Below, in pieces: positions 11,428 to 22,583 of a DNA stretch of 64,000 nucleotides. Below the pieces are notes generated by a model, which saw only the letters and a program-made list of their open reading frames with translations, did not search any database and was not told where the DNA came from. The position numbers and the translations under genes were made by a program. Position 1 is the first letter of the stretch, and each line of letters opens with the position of its first letter. The stretch lies in assembly GCA_922989275.2 (NCBI GenBank), contig OV277864.1, positions 19,789,550 through 19,853,549 of the forward strand, given 5' to 3'. This DNA is from Gari tellinella. Taxonomy: Eukaryota; Mollusca; Bivalvia; Cardiida; Psammobiidae.

Positions 11428-11676
11428 TTTTACGGCTGCAAATTTGTCTGCTTAAAGTTAGCGGCTTCTGTTTTTTCTCAAATTCACATATTTGACAATT
11501 TGACCAAAAACCATAATGACCAAAGACACGCAGCTTGAAGCATGCGTAACACGGCGTCTGATCTGGTTTCAAACTGTTTGCAAATGTAAACCAAATTCCA
11601 TCCCTAGAACAACCCTCAACAACACTCACAATATGTGTCTCCCATTGAATGGTGATGTAGAGAGAGAGCACTGTTA
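11428..11676 (+). mobile_element. Family E MITE, left-truncated
   Basis: Starts inside the element at ACGGCTGCAAATTTGTCTGC and continues through half a hairpin (ACACGGCGTCTGATCTGG, TTTCAAACTGTTTGCAAATG). The right end GTAGAGAGAGAGCACTGTTA is intact. The left CAGTGCTCCC end is missing. Confidence 0.7.
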
Positions 11677-11718
11677 CAGTTTTGCCAATACATGATCATC
11701 TCGTATAAATCTAAAAAA

Positions 11719-11921
11719 AAAAGTAAAACCTCTCTGTAACGACCATGAAGGGTTATTAATTGTATAAAACACAGGTGAAAGTTTAAAACAAGATGACAGT
11801 GAAACAGAAAGCTCCTAAAGGAGCTTTCTGTTTCACTGTAATCTTGCGTTAAGTAGTTACCTACCTTAAACAATCAATACTTAACACAATTGAGTAGTCG
11901 TAATAGAGAGGTTTTACTGTA
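11719..11921. mobile_element. Family D MITE
   Basis: Ends AAGTAAAACCTCTCTGTAAC and ATAGAGAGGTTTTACTG then TA (11920-11921). The foldback centre is CAGAAAGCTCCTAAAGGAGC. Confidence 0.8.
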
Positions 11922-12022
11922 GTGTCGGCATGTTTGGATCCACATAAGAAATCTTAATACTTGACATCTCATTAAGTTTTGAACTGTTTTCAAAAGATAC
12001 CGCCAACTCTCAAATACAGCTC

Positions 12023-12273
12023 TTAACCCTTCCCGATAGCTTTTTAGTATCAAATTACGATGATTGTTTTGAAGTAGAATTAAAATACATTAGAAGGATC
12101 AAGGAGGAGCCTTCTGTCTTACGCTTAGCCTGTCTTGAGCTACATACTGTTAGAAAACGGGTATATTGCTTATGTTGCATGCCCATAGTTATATAATGTT
12201 AAACTATTTTCGTCAGTGGGGGAATATAATGTGATAAAGTGATAAAAATAATATATTTGAAGTTAAGGGTTAA
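12023..12273 (+). mobile_element. Family B MITE, degraded
   Basis: TTAA at 12023-12026 and 12270-12273 with ends CCCTTCCCGATAGC and GAAGTTAAGGG. Hairpin 2 has largely decayed; GGAGCCTTCTGTCTTACGC and CTGTCTTGAGCTA remain. Confidence 0.6.
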
Positions 12274-12371
12274 GATAGTTTTCTAATACCATTCATTATC
12301 ATATTTATCGAAACTTCAATGGAATTTTCATACATTTGTCGTTGTTCCCAACTGTTTGACAGTCTGAACGT

Positions 12372-12621
12372 TTAACCCATAACCCAATAGCCTGTTTCTA
12401 GTATTGAAAATAGGTGACCACTTAAAGTTAGTTGAAAGTAAAGCAGAATGCGCCTTAAGGCGCATTCTGCTTTAATTTCAGCCTACTTTAAGCTACCTTC
12501 CGCTAAGATATAAACATATTTGTGTTGGTGCATATTCATTACTGTATATTGAGAATGTGTTTCTTCAGTGGCGGAATACAGTGAAGGCGTAAAAAGGCGT
12601 ATTTATGGGGTAATGGGTTAA
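12372..12621 (+). mobile_element. Family B MITE
   Basis: TTAA-flanked; ends CCCATAACCCAATAGCC and TATGGGGTAATGGG. Hairpin 2 at about 12424-12500 pairs GTAAAGCAGAATGCGCC with GGCGCATTCTGCTTTA around TTAA. Confidence 0.85.
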
Positions 12622-12882
12622 AGGTTTCTTCAGTTTAAAGTGTGTAAAATCGATATAAAAGTATGCTGATGACATTTTCAAACAAGAAGGCATAACTAGA
12701 GAGGCAAACTAATGAATGAGTTCCAGACATCCTTCTCTTTGCTTACTGTTGTACCCATGAAATAAACTGTGATTCGTTTGTGCACAAATTCGTTTGAACT
12801 TTTCATAAGCAACTCGCAAGTTATTTCTTTTATCCAAGTCTTGCTTTTGAAGTCAGGAACTTTGATTGTAACATAACCCCTT

Positions 12883-13094
12883 CACTGCCTTACCTAGGGA
12901 AAAAATTGTTATTTGGAAACAGTTTTAATCCTGATCAGACGCTGTGTCATGCTGCGTCTGATCAAAAGCAAACTTTATGGTGCCCATTAGGATATCTTTT
13001 TCAATAGTTTATTTACCTAACAACTGTATATGAGAACTAAACGCAGACGATACTTGTCTAAATACTGATGACGTCATGGCAGTGAAGGGGTTAA
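12883..13094 (+). mobile_element. Family A MITE
   Basis: Left ATAA then CCCCTTCACTGCC; right GGCAGTGAAGGGG then TTAA (13091-13094), an excellent inverted match. Hairpin 1 is partly decayed on the right (GATCAAAAGCAAACTTT). Confidence 0.8.
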
Positions 13095-13127
13095 ACAAGA
13101 TTACATATTAAAGTTATCACACACCAT

Positions 13128-13377
13128 TAGAGTGGAGAATGTGTTATTCTTTCCCAATAAACGCGTTTACGCTAAAACTATTATTTGCAGTGCAAACAGT
13201 TTGGAGCCAGATCAGACGCCGGGTAACCCGGCGTCTGATCAGGCTCCAAACTGTTTGCCACCAAGATAAACATGAAATATCAGAATTGTCCAAAAGTTGT
13301 ACTTTTCTAAGTTTTAGTGCTTTGCGTTTGCGTACGTTCGCGTTTAAACGGGAAAGAATAACAGATTCTCCACTGTA
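13128..13377. mobile_element. Family C MITE
   Basis: TA-flanked; the left end is GAGTGGAGAATGTG with its first base changed, the right end ACAGATTCTCCACTG. The hairpin 1 arms around CCGGGTAACCCGG look perfect over about 30 bp each. It lies 28 bp from a family E copy. Confidence 0.88.
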
Positions 13378-13405
13378 GTATAGATATATTTTAATGGTTT
13401 CACAG

Positions 13406-13766
13406 TACAGTGCTCCCTCCCTATAATGGCCCTCCCAACAACGATTCACTCCTTTCAATAACGAGTGCCGCTCTTCTAAAAGGCAAGAATTATTTCCAAA
13501 TTATTCACGGCTGCAATGACGCCTGGTTAAAATTGTCGATTGCTGTTTATCTCAAAGATACATAATATTGATTTCGATAGAAAAAAACTTAATGAGGAGT
13601 GACAAACATATTGAATCCAGATTAGACGCCGCGTCACGCGGCGTCTGATCTGGATTCAAGCTGTTTGCAAATGGAAGCCAATGTCCATTCCTATAACAAC
13701 TCCCTCCGAACAACGCACATACATTTTATCTCTCATTGGATGTCGTTGTAGAGAGGGAACGTTGTA
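13406..13766 (+). mobile_element. Family E MITE
   Basis: TA at 13406-13407 and 13765-13766; ends CAGTGCTCCCTCCCTATAAT and GAGAGGGAACGTTG. Left body block CACGGCTGCAATGACGCC. Hairpin 1 (about 13606-13672) has tip CCGCGTCACGCGG. The right body block is TCCCTCCGAACAACGCAC. Confidence 0.85.
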
Positions 13767-13820
13767 TCTAATGTTGAACCACCGTCTTATATTCTATGGT
13801 TTCCTTGATAATTTCGCTTA

Positions 13821-14003
13821 TTAACCACTTCTCTCTGCTTTAAACAAATATTGTATGATTTCATTTATCACATTTGGTTTTTAGGTACAATACATAAATT
13901 AATATCGTTTTGAATGTGAAACAGTTTGAATCTGCGGCTGATAAAACTCAAAACAATTTATATATAACGATTGTACTCCGGGGTACGACAGTGGAGGGGT
14001 TAA
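13821..14003 (+). mobile_element. Family A MITE, second subtype
   Basis: TTAA at 13821-13824 and 14000-14003; ends CCACTTCTCTCTGC and GACAGTGGAGGGG. Only the outer edges of hairpin 1 remain (GTGAAACAGTTTGAATCTG). It is a relative of 6655-6858. Confidence 0.7.
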
Positions 14004-14307
14004 AAGATTGCCAATTAATTTTCTCGATGCTGCAATGTTTTAACTGTTTGATTGAAAAATCTAACATTTCGAAACAAGATCAAATGCTGACTATCCCTTA
14101 ATCTGGCAACTATCTACAACACTGTTTGGAATTTTTGATGGGAAGGTTCTTCACTAACAGTAATTTGAAGCTAAATTCGGTGGAACAGGGCTGCCTTTTC
14201 CGGATGTTTGTTTGAATATTCGGAAATTTCTTAATTCACCGGACCTAAATGTTCGGAGTTCTGTTCTTACTTTTACAGTTTGGAATTGAATGTATTTTTT
14301 ACTTAGG

Positions 14308-14421
14308 AACAATTAGTTTAGATCCAGCTCAAACGCCGCGTTACTTAGTGTCTGATCTGGATCAAAACGTTTGCATAACTACATTATGTTAGTGTTTACG
14401 AACCTGGCAGCGAAAGGGTCA
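14308..14421 (+). mobile_element. Family A relic
   Basis: A hairpin 1 core (TTAGATCCAGCTCAAACGCC, TGTCTGATCTGGATCAAAAC) is followed by a right end GCAGCGAAAGGGTCAAC. The left end is not recognisable. Confidence 0.55.
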
Positions 14422-14678
14422 ACTATATGATTCCTAAATCGCGCTTGAAAATTTGGAAATCTGAGGATTTTAGGAGCAACTTATGATAGCCCTGGTACAA
14501 GTAGCGTGATGTAAACCATTTTGAAGGAGACTTTATTTTCGGGAAAGATAGGTTAGTGATACAATAAAAGAAAACGTTAGTATTTCACGTTAAAATGCAA
14601 ATAAAACACAAACGCATAGAAATAAAACGCAGAAATTGACAATTGTTTGACAAATCCTGATTCCTATTTCTAATATGA

Positions 14679-14874
14679 GTGGCAAACTATTTGGGTTACC
14701 CGGCGTCTGATCAGAATCCAAACTGTTTGAACCGAAAAGACAGAGTAACGTCTTTTCTACTTAAGTATATTGTGCGGGAAATAATAATACACCACTTCAA
14801 TAGGCAAACCATGAAATACATGCACAGCATATGCTCTAGGGGCCAATGGGGTCTACCGTGCCCCCCCCCCCCCC
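14679..14874. repeat. Half hairpin 1 relic and poly-C tract
   Basis: GGCAAACTATTTGGGTTACC joins straight to CCGGCGTCTGATCAGAATCC and AAACTGTTTGAACC, so most of one arm is deleted. A run of 14 C follows at 14861-14874. The frames across this segment are not genes. Confidence 0.5.
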
Positions 14875-14919
14875 TCCACCCTAGACTTTTTTTCATTGGT
14901 ACCAAAATGTTCTACTGAA

Positions 14920-15508
14920 TCAGAATCACGAATGTACTAAAAAATAAACTATTTTATGCTATGTGTATTTTAACCGTTCACATGGCAACCCCCCATTTTT
15001 GCTATGATGACCAATACCTGAAAAATCATCCATAACACAGTCAGTTGTTTGTCGAAAACATATAAAACTGGTTCTAAATCAAAGATAAAACAGTGCGGTT
15101 TTATTTCCTATAATTTTATTTTGAATATCTCATTTGCATATTCATGAATATTAATGTTAACATTAAAAAGTGGAAAAATGAAGAAATAACGTAAAATGTT
15201 ATCCTACAAGTATCTGGAAACAACTTCAAATATAGTTTAAAAGGATGACAGAATACTCGGAAAACAAACTTTCCAACTTAAGGACCAAAAATAGTTTTTT
15301 AAGTATTTTTTTTTCCATGGCAACCCCCTAATTTTGCGTTTTGTGTAAAAATGGAGTGTTCAAGGGCGACCTAAATAGCATTTGCAAATAGTTGTGATTG
15401 ATACAGATCAGCAATAAAAGGCAAAAACTAACTCAATTTGACCATGATTCGTGTTCCACACTTGTAAAGATGTGTCTTAAAATTCATAACAGCTAGAACT
15501 GAAACCAT
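14920..15508. other. Unassigned AT-rich sequence with repeated phrase
   Basis: Two spots read CATGGCAACCCCCCATTTTTG (first 20 bases shown in part) near 14.98 kb and CCATGGCAACCCCCTAATTT near 15.31 kb. This suggests an internal repeat about 335 bp apart. I could not assign it to an element. Confidence 0.3.
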
Positions 15509-15754
15509 TTTAACCGTTTACTTCATAACCTGTTTCTAGATTTGAAGACATGTGTCATCTTAAAACAGGTTAACAGTAAAGCAGTAAAGCAGAATGCGGC
15601 TCAAGGCCTTAAACTATCATCTGCTAGGATTTAGAAAATGATTTATGTGGTACGTTTACATGAATATCTATGTTTAAATTGGAGGTAATTTCTTCATTGG
15701 AGAGGAATACATTAAATGCGCTAAATGACACTTCTATGGGGGAGAAAGGATTAA
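15509..15754 (+). mobile_element. Family B MITE, right arm lost
   Basis: TTAA at 15509-15512 and 15751-15754. The left arm AACAGTAAAGCAGTAAAGCA has a small tandem duplication. The matching right arm is missing: the copy passes from GCGGCTCAAGGC directly to AAACTATCATCTGCTAGG. Confidence 0.65.
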
Positions 15755-15879
15755 GAACATAATTTTCACGTAGACAACATTATGGCAGACCAGAGGTACC
15801 AATAGCATTTTCAAGGAAAGTCCGGGCCCTGCTTAATACAGTGTGTAAGCAAAGTCAGTTTATTAGCTCTTAACCTGGA

Positions 15880-16086
15880 TACATACCAGGGCTCCAGATA
15901 AGAGGTAGTTATTTCAACAAATCAAACATTTTCTCACTTATTTCAGCAACAAATCCTATGGTGTTACTACTCATTAGAATCGTCTCTTTGAGACGATTCT
16001 AATGAGTAGTGACACCATAGGGTTTAATTCAGAAATAAAGATTTTAGTTTTTGAAAAACTACCCTTATCTGGAGCTCTGTACATAC
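15880..16086. mobile_element. Family I hAT-like MITE with 7-bp target duplication
   Basis: The element spans 15887-16079. It starts CAGGGCTCCAGATAAG and ends CTTATCTGGAGCTCTG, which is its inverse with one mismatch. TACATAC is duplicated on each side (15880-15886 and 16080-16086). The centre is a foldback (CTACTCATTAGAATCGTCTC and GAGACGATTCTAATGAGTAG). The end type suggests hAT, although hAT duplications are usually 8 bp. Confidence 0.8.
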
Positions 16087-16283
16087 TGAGGTTATGACCA
16101 TTTAAATCCCTGGGCGATCTTAAACTTTCCTCCATAACCAATTATCCTCAAACAAGAAACTGTTTTATGGGTTCTCTTTTGTTAAATATAGATAAAAGAC
16201 GTTTTCCCCAAACCTCTTGATTAAGCCTCGCTGATATCATTTTTTGTCAAATGTTATTTTAAAAGGTCAATGTTTATTGTGTT

Positions 16284-16502
16284 TTAACTATTTGTATGCT
16301 AGCGGCGGATATATACCACGGTGAAAACCTTGGCTTACAGTTTGGCTCCGGATGAAACGCTGCGTAAAGAGGCGTCGCATCAGGATCCTAACTGTTTGAC
16401 ACTCTGACCATGTTTTCAAAAGATTTTTTTCAGATTTGTTTTAGAACAATTGCAGGCGACATTTTTGCAGACGAAATAAATACCCAGCATGCAAAGAGTT
16501 AA
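16284..16502 (+). mobile_element. Family A relative
   Basis: TTAA at 16284-16287 and 16499-16502. The hairpin arms TTACAGTTTGGCTCCGGATG and CATCAGGATCCTAACTGTTT surround CGCTGCGTAAAGAGGCG. The right part has GCAGGCGACATTTTTGCAGA, a variant of the GCAGACGACAA block. Confidence 0.65.
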
Positions 16503-17071
16503 ATCTTCAGCTGCTGTGATATTTTCTTTCTTACATGTAATACAGTTACTTGTGTTATACTTCTACATTTCTTTTAGAGGCAGACTGACAATGAAATATC
16601 GTTAGTGTGGCTTCTAGTCCTATGCCGAGCTACTCGGCATAAAATTAATCTTAGATATGTTATAATAACCACGCATTGTGGCCAAAAAACCGGATATAGC
16701 AAGATTTACAAACTAACCGCGTTCTGTTAAATGCAGCGTACCAGTATAATCGTTTAATTAGATATTAAACCGGAATTCGCAGCTGAGTTATGGCCACTTA
16801 AAACCTAGGGTAATCTTAAATTCTGCCCAACAGCTACTTGTCCTAGAAAAGGAAAGGTTTAAGTTGGTATCCAAACTTTTAACAAGTATCAAAATAAAAT
16901 AGTTACATGTACAATCTTAGCTACTATTTTTCCATTAATCTCGGTTGCAAATATTTCTGCATTTTTATTTTAATGGATAAACAGTTATTGGTCATGTAAA
17001 GAATATTTAATATATGAACCATACGAGCTTTACTGTCTTGATATTGTCTGTATAGATTTCTTATATTCAGT

Positions 17072-17160
17072 TTTAACCCTTTGACTGCTAAATGTTTCTG
17101 GAGATGTTGACCCTTCATCGTTTCATTGTCGTCTGCCTCAATTTTGTGCCAAATCAGTGG
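17072..17160 (-). mobile_element. Family A end fragment
   Basis: TTAACCCTTTGACTGC is followed by CATTGTCGTCTGCCTCAA, which is the inverted right end of family A. No partner end or hairpin follows. Confidence 0.45.
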
Positions 17161-17217
17161 ACTATTTGAAAGGCAAATCAAACAAAATATGTTTTAGCAC
17201 ATATAAGCGACTAGAAT

Positions 17218-17461
17218 ATGAGTTATTTTCAAATAGTTTATCTGTGAAGAGTACACACTTCCTATGCAACAGTGTAGACTTTCACTAATTTACGCCCAGT
17301 TTATATATTGGATAAGTCCAATTTTTCAAAGGGATGCCTGGTCAAAATTTTCATTTTCATTTTGTTTTATATTGAAATTCCTATCATAATACGACGTCTC
17401 ATTAAAGTCTACACTGTTTGCCTATGTCCCATATATTGGATCGTGGGCACAAATGGGTTAA
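17218..17461. mobile_element. Family K relative with enlarged loop
   Basis: Arms GCAACAGTGTAGACTTT and AAAGTCTACACTGTTTGCC flank about 115 bp (17283-17398) in place of the usual short loop. The right end AATGGGTTAA gives TTAA at 17458-17461. The loop sequence recurs at 63894-64000. Confidence 0.6.
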
Positions 17462-18084
17462 TCAGAGAAATCCTGTAGGAGCTCTCTCATAAGGACGTGC
17501 ACTGTTTGTCAATGTGTAAAATGATGTTAAAAGCATCCCATAAAGGTAAAATAAAGTCTAGACTTAAATGGAAATAAGAAGTTAAGAACTGACCATTTAA
17601 AATGTTAAGGGGAAAATGAGTTATTGACTTATTACCCGAAACATGAAAGAGCTCAAAATCAATATTTATACAATGTTTTGCCTTCGAATCGCAATTTATG
17701 CAAACAGTTGGGATTCAAACTGTTCGACAGAAGTATTTCGGTTTCGTCAACTAAAATGCATCAATGTGAATTTTGAAAATATTCAGACGATAAATGCAGA
17801 TAAATATAGTTTAACAATCCAGCAGCGCATTGAGTGTCTAAGAAATGTACATACATCCCTGCTTATGAATGGCAAACTACTCATATTCCAACATGTGCCA
17901 CGTGCACTTTAAACTAATGCACTGCAGGGATTTAATACCATTGAGCATATGACTGTGTGTATGGTTTTACAGCAGTCTTTTGAAGGAATCATTGTCTATA
18001 GCTATCTGTAATTTATGACGTCTAACAATCATATTCAAGTTAGCAAACCGTTACACTTCGTCCAATGGCAACCTTATAACTGTT

Positions 18085-18308
18085 TTAACTCTTTCCTCCC
18101 TGAAACTTTAAATGGACAATTCCAGTTTCCATCTAAGTCTCGTCCATTTATGACTTAAAGGGTTGTTTTTGTCAATGTTTGGCATTGTGGCAAACAGTGA
18201 AGACCCTGATCAGAGGGCTCCTTTCCTTTGTATAAGACATGTGTACTATTCACATGTACACTGTTTGAAAAACACGCCTATTTGCGGGACTAGGGTTCAA
18301 AGAGTTAA
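18085..18308 (+). mobile_element. Family K MITE
   Basis: TTAA at 18085-18088 and 18305-18308. Ends CTCTTTCCTCCCTGAAAC and GGGTTCAAAGAG. The left hairpin arm GGCAAACAGTGAAGACCCTG is kept; the right arm is reduced to GTACACTGTTTG. Confidence 0.8.
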
Positions 18309-18689
18309 CAGCAGATAACGCTTTCTTCTTCTATGATTTTCTATATATTTATATATCATCATGTCTTTTATTATTTGTGTTCAACGGTAAAATTTGCTGA
18401 ATGAATGCTCCAACAGAATGTAGTTGTAGACAAAGTTAGTCACGCTGGTGATATTAAAATTTAGACATGTGTTTCATCATCAAAACTATCTGTAACAAAA
18501 TGTACTGACAAACTACTAAGCCTTCATTTTCAGACAACCCGCTAAGCGGTCATTTCAAAATATTCACGAACCTTTACTGGCCCAACGACGAAGTGAACGT
18601 GACACTGAGGTTTTAAACCAAACACGGAACCACAACTAGTGCACACATTTTCACAGATTATAACAAAAGGAGTCACATTTGTAAACAAG

Positions 18690-18772
18690 ATGTAACTTTC
18701 TACGTTGTTTTCTATTGCGTTTGCGTTTCATTTAAGTTTAAACGGGAAACAATTACGTCGTCGCGCTGTAAC
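18690..18772 (-). repeat. Family C end relic
   Basis: AACTTTCTACGTTGTTTTCT and GCGTTTGCGTTTCATTTAAG then GTTTAAACGGGAAACAATTA match the outer right part of family C. The terminal CAGTGGAGAA is unrecognisable. Confidence 0.5.
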
Positions 18773-18853
18773 GTAAGGGAGGGTGTTATCTCACGTTGAC
18801 ATTACGGACATCTGACAACGCCACTAACAACACCGACGTCATATGAAAACTAG

Positions 18854-19102
18854 TACAGTGGAGAAAACGTTATTCTTTTCCGTTTTTAACAACAGAACGC
18901 ACACGCAAAACATAAAAATGAAGAAAATTATATCTTTTAGACAATTCTGAATGCTGGTTTTAACGTGGACGGCAAACAGTTTGGAGCCTGATCAGACACC
19001 GGGTTATCCGGCGTCTGAACTTGCTCCAAACTGTTTGCAAAGAAAAAAATTGATTTAGCGTAAACGCGTTTATTGGGAAGGAATAACGTTTTCTCCAATG
19101 TA
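18854..19102. mobile_element. Family C MITE
   Basis: TA at 18854-18855 and 19101-19102; ends CAGTGGAGAAAACGTTATTC and AACGTTTTCTCCAATG. The hairpin 1 tip is ACACCGGGTTATCCGGCG, with several arm mismatches. It is a more diverged copy than those at 38919 or 43886. Confidence 0.85.
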
Positions 19103-19439
19103 CCTTAGCCTCGCGGTTGTTCCTTTATTGAGGTAATCCATACATTACGTTTCATAACATATTCGCACGAACACTTTACATAGGTACTACTGTAAAACTG
19201 GCTACAATGTTATAAAGAGTTTGAGTTGAGCCTGATATATTTTTCAAACATTTGATTGGTCAGATTCATACATAACTAAAATCTTACCAATTAATTGCCT
19301 GAGAACGACCACAGACCGAATTCAAACCTTGGAACATGAACTGATATACGCTCGTAGCTGCCAAAAACGATCCTATATAATTTAAATTAAATCGTCCATG
19401 AATTCCTCTCATTAACCGTTTGCACGATAAGGGCGAATT

Positions 19440-19520
19440 TTAAAAAGGAGTTGCAAAACAGTCTGGATCAAGACGAGACGCCGAGTAGCTTGGCTTCGCC
19501 TCTAAATCCAAAGTATTCGA
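19440..19520. repeat. Decayed hairpin 1
   Basis: TTGCAAAACAGTCTGGATCA and GACGAGACGCCGAGTAGC are followed by a poorly matched second arm (CTCTAAATCCAAAGTATTCG). No ends were identified. Confidence 0.5.
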
Positions 19521-19747
19521 CTACTTTGTCGTGGAATATAATAAAAGAAATCAGACATATCTACACCTTGATATAGACGACAACTGTTGCAAAACCGACA
19601 ATTTCAGAGCGTTCTACGAGCTTAAATTGTTCGTAAGAAAATGTGTGATGAACCTTGAAGCCCTTTGGGATCCGAACTGTTTGGAGATCGTGTCGATATG
19701 TCTGCAATAGAACTGTCTTAACCACTTTACTGCCATGACAGGATCTA

Positions 19748-19947
19748 TTTTACCCTTTCACTGTAAACTCTTTCGTGTTGCTGTCTGCAATGACGTTTAA
19801 AAGTTAAAACAATAAGTCAATATGACTGATCAAAACGAGTATCAAACAATTTGGATCCTGATCAGATGCCGCGCTACGCGGCATCTGATCAGGATTCAAA
19901 CTGTTTGCAAACGTGCTTTTAAGCGCCATTGAGAGTGAAAGGGTTAA
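19748..19947 (+). mobile_element. Family A MITE
   Basis: Left TTTA then CCCTTTCACTGT; right GAGTGAAAGGG then TTAA (19944-19947). Hairpin 1 (about 19845-19912) carries a paired variant, GATGCCGCGC with GCGGCATC, instead of GACGCC with GGCGTC. Confidence 0.82.
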
Positions 19948-20024
19948 ATGACTCTCGCCTACGTTTTTTTCTCAAATTCAAGTTTTGGTTGCAAATAGCA
20001 TTTCAGTTCTACCGTAAGGAATGT

Positions 20025-20130
20025 CAGACAGTTTGAATATTGATCAGACACCGCGTAACGTGGCATCTGATCAGAGATTCAAACTGTTTACAAATAACTA
20101 TTATACTCAAGATAAGGCAGTGACGGTTTT
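20025..20130. mobile_element. Family A relic with hairpin 1
   Basis: GTCAGACAGTTTGAATATTG and TCAGAGATTCAAACTGTTTA flank ACCGCGTAACGTGGCATC. Right end AAGGCAGTGACGG; the left end is not resolved. Confidence 0.55.
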
Positions 20131-20629
20131 ACATCTAACTTGAATGTGCACACATTAGCGCAGACGATAGTGTGTTGGTGAAACTATTCGGTGGTAAACT
20201 GCAACAAGCTCATGAAATAAGTCATATTGGTCTGATTCAGACGAGATGCTAAAAAACGTAATGTCTAATCAGAACAATTTTTTTGGCATTTTTGGACACT
20301 TTGTATCTCAACTTTGCGATATATTAAGACAATTATATTGTTGTTGCAAACTAAGGGACAGTAGCAGACAAAAATGCGGTGTTGTAACTTTTTAATCAAT
20401 AGTAATCATAAGCTCCTGCCAATTATTCGAAATAAGGTTATTCTAGGAAATGTAGTTTTTATTTTCTCAAACCTTCAGCTGCAAATGATTAAACGTTTAA
20501 TTCAGTGTCTAGTTGCTTTTATAATTGATTGAAGAGTTGTTGAATAAGCTACACTGTCGCGATAATCTAATTAAGCCTTATTTCTTGTTATGTATATTAG
20601 CACTTTCGTGATCAAATATATCCGAGACT

Positions 20630-20815
20630 TTTCACTCCTTCACCACCATAGTATCGTGTGCTTCAGTATTGTTGTCTGCAATATCATTTATTTCAAAGTT
20701 CGAACTCAGGCAGTTTGACTGACACAATTTCAAAACAAGTGTCAAACAGTTTGAATCCTGATCAGACGCCGCGTCACGCGGCGTCTGATCGGGATCCAAA
20801 CTGTTTGCAAATAGG
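20630..20815 (-). mobile_element. Family A MITE, one end lost
   Basis: Begins near TCACTCCTTCACCACCATAG, an inverted right end, then GCTTCAGTATTGTTGTCTGC. Hairpin 1 at 20741-20812 is almost perfect, with tip CCGCGTCACGCGG. The other terminus, expected after the hairpin, is absent. Confidence 0.65.
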
Positions 20816-21109
20816 AAGAGTACATGTAGGACAAAGGTAATAGATAAGAGATTTACCCTGATTTTATGAATACCCTGCCTCGACAGATCAGCATTCTGTC
20901 GTAAAAGGACTCGTTCAAGACAATTGAAACGTGCCTGTTTTCTGAGATGGCTATATAAAATAGGGCGCATTATATGAACTTCATATTTAATCAATACAAC
21001 AGTTCGAGTTGCATCAGCAGGTTCTCTATTATAGAGAAATTCATCATATTAGTATTGTCACGTATTTCTCATCTGCCATACGCTGAAAAATATGATTATT
21101 TCCCGATAT

Positions 21110-21295
21110 ATTATTTGTTTCCAAAAAAACCCAATTTTATTCTCAGAGCAAACTGTCAAGAGCCAGCTCAAATACCGGATAACTGTTTATCATTCAGATT
21201 AAAACAAACAGTCAGAATTGTCTACAGATTGTCCTTTTCAAAGTTGTATTGTGTTTGCAGTTCGTTTGCATTTAAACGGGAAATATTCCAATGTA
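21110..21295. mobile_element. Family C relic
   Basis: GAGCAAACTGTCAAGAGCCA, AACAGTCAGAATTGTC and CATTTAAACGGGAAATATTC occur in family C order, but the terminal repeats and half of the hairpin are gone. A 115-codon frame across it has no support as a gene. Confidence 0.5.
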
Positions 21296-21924
21296 ATAAT
21301 GCTTTGAGAAATAAAAGTTAGTATCGCTGTTGTTTTTGTTTTCAATATTGTTGTTATTTTTTTTGTTGTCGTTGGCAAATAATGATAGAACGCTTGCTGC
21401 TCACTCAGTTGAGTTTCAAATATGGTTAAACCTGATCAAACTGGTATTCGTTGTTTTGTATGTTCTGCGGCGGCGTGTCTAAGTGGATAACTCAAATTGT
21501 GCAAATAATTGTTGAAACTCGTTACTTAAATTAGATATAACTAATTTTCTCCATTTAAACAACCATGAAGTCCTTAATTGCCAGTTATCTAGATTAGGCG
21601 CCAGGTAATTGGGCGTGCGCCTAGGTCAAACGTGCCTGACACTTGAACTAAAAGCGTTTTCTGCAGTTTATCAAGCTTCAGTCTTATTCGACACACCGGT
21701 ACTGACAGCAGTTTTAATTAATTTGAACGTTTTAATCAACAGGCTATCATCAATCAACTATTGAGCTGCCTGTTGTAAACCGAACTGGGTTCCATGTACA
21801 TGTATACGTTAGTTGAAACCCCCTGCTAACAGATCGGACAGCAACAAGACTTAATCAAATCAAAACAATTTGAATATACGTCGTATACGAATGTGCTTTA
21901 TATCACTGGCACCCGGAACTTAAA

Positions 21925-22240
21925 ATAGCATTTCAGTTTCTTATTAAGAAAAGTGGAATTTGTGTTTAATATTTATGGTTGTTTGTACACAATTTAGAAA
22001 AAAGACAAATCCAGTTTCCTATTAAAAAGAGTGGAACGTGTGTTATATATTTATGGTTGTTTGTACACTATTTACGGATGGACAATTCCAGTTTCCTATT
22101 AAGAAGGGTGACATTTATATTTAATATTTATGGTTGTTTGTTCAATATTTAGGAACGGACAATTCCAGTTTACTATTTAGAAGGGTGAACTTTTGGTTTA
22201 ATATTTATGGTTGATTTGTACACCTTTTAGGAATGGTATT
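21925..22240. repeat. Four-copy tandem repeat, about 78-bp unit
   Basis: TTTATGGTTG recurs at 21972, 22050, 22128 and 22204. Each unit also has an ATTCCAGTTTCCTATTAAGA-like block and a GGTTGTTTGTACAC-like block. The first and last units are the most diverged. Confidence 0.8.
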
Positions 22241-22583
22241 TTCTAGATATATGGGTTAAACACCAGCAGAAAATAATCTGAACGGAACATGATACATTGT
22301 ACAGACAACACGTTTCATCGACCATGTCACTGGCATATACGTATGCTGCTGAGGCAACGGGAGTTTTTTGTTACTGTTTTTATGGATACATTTTTTTACC
22401 GTGTTTGATTTGATTAGTCGTATATATTTTTCATTTTAAAAGAAGACACGTAGTCAAATTACTTTGCGTAAAAGGTTGAGTGGAAAGGTCAATCAAGGCA
22501 TATGCCTAAGAAGTACTGTACTTATAAACCCGTTCTAAATGGCTTTTATCATCGTTTAATCATTTGGTTGCCTATCATATCAT

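Noticed and set aside
11811..11840. Rho-independent terminators or bacterial-style hairpins
   Set aside because: The GC-rich hairpins sit at fixed positions within MITE families, lack a T-run, and the sequence is eukaryotic.
14679..14918. Opposing 79- and 64-codon frames over the poly-C tract
   Set aside because: Both strands are open only because of the low-complexity C-run and a hairpin relic; no motif is present.
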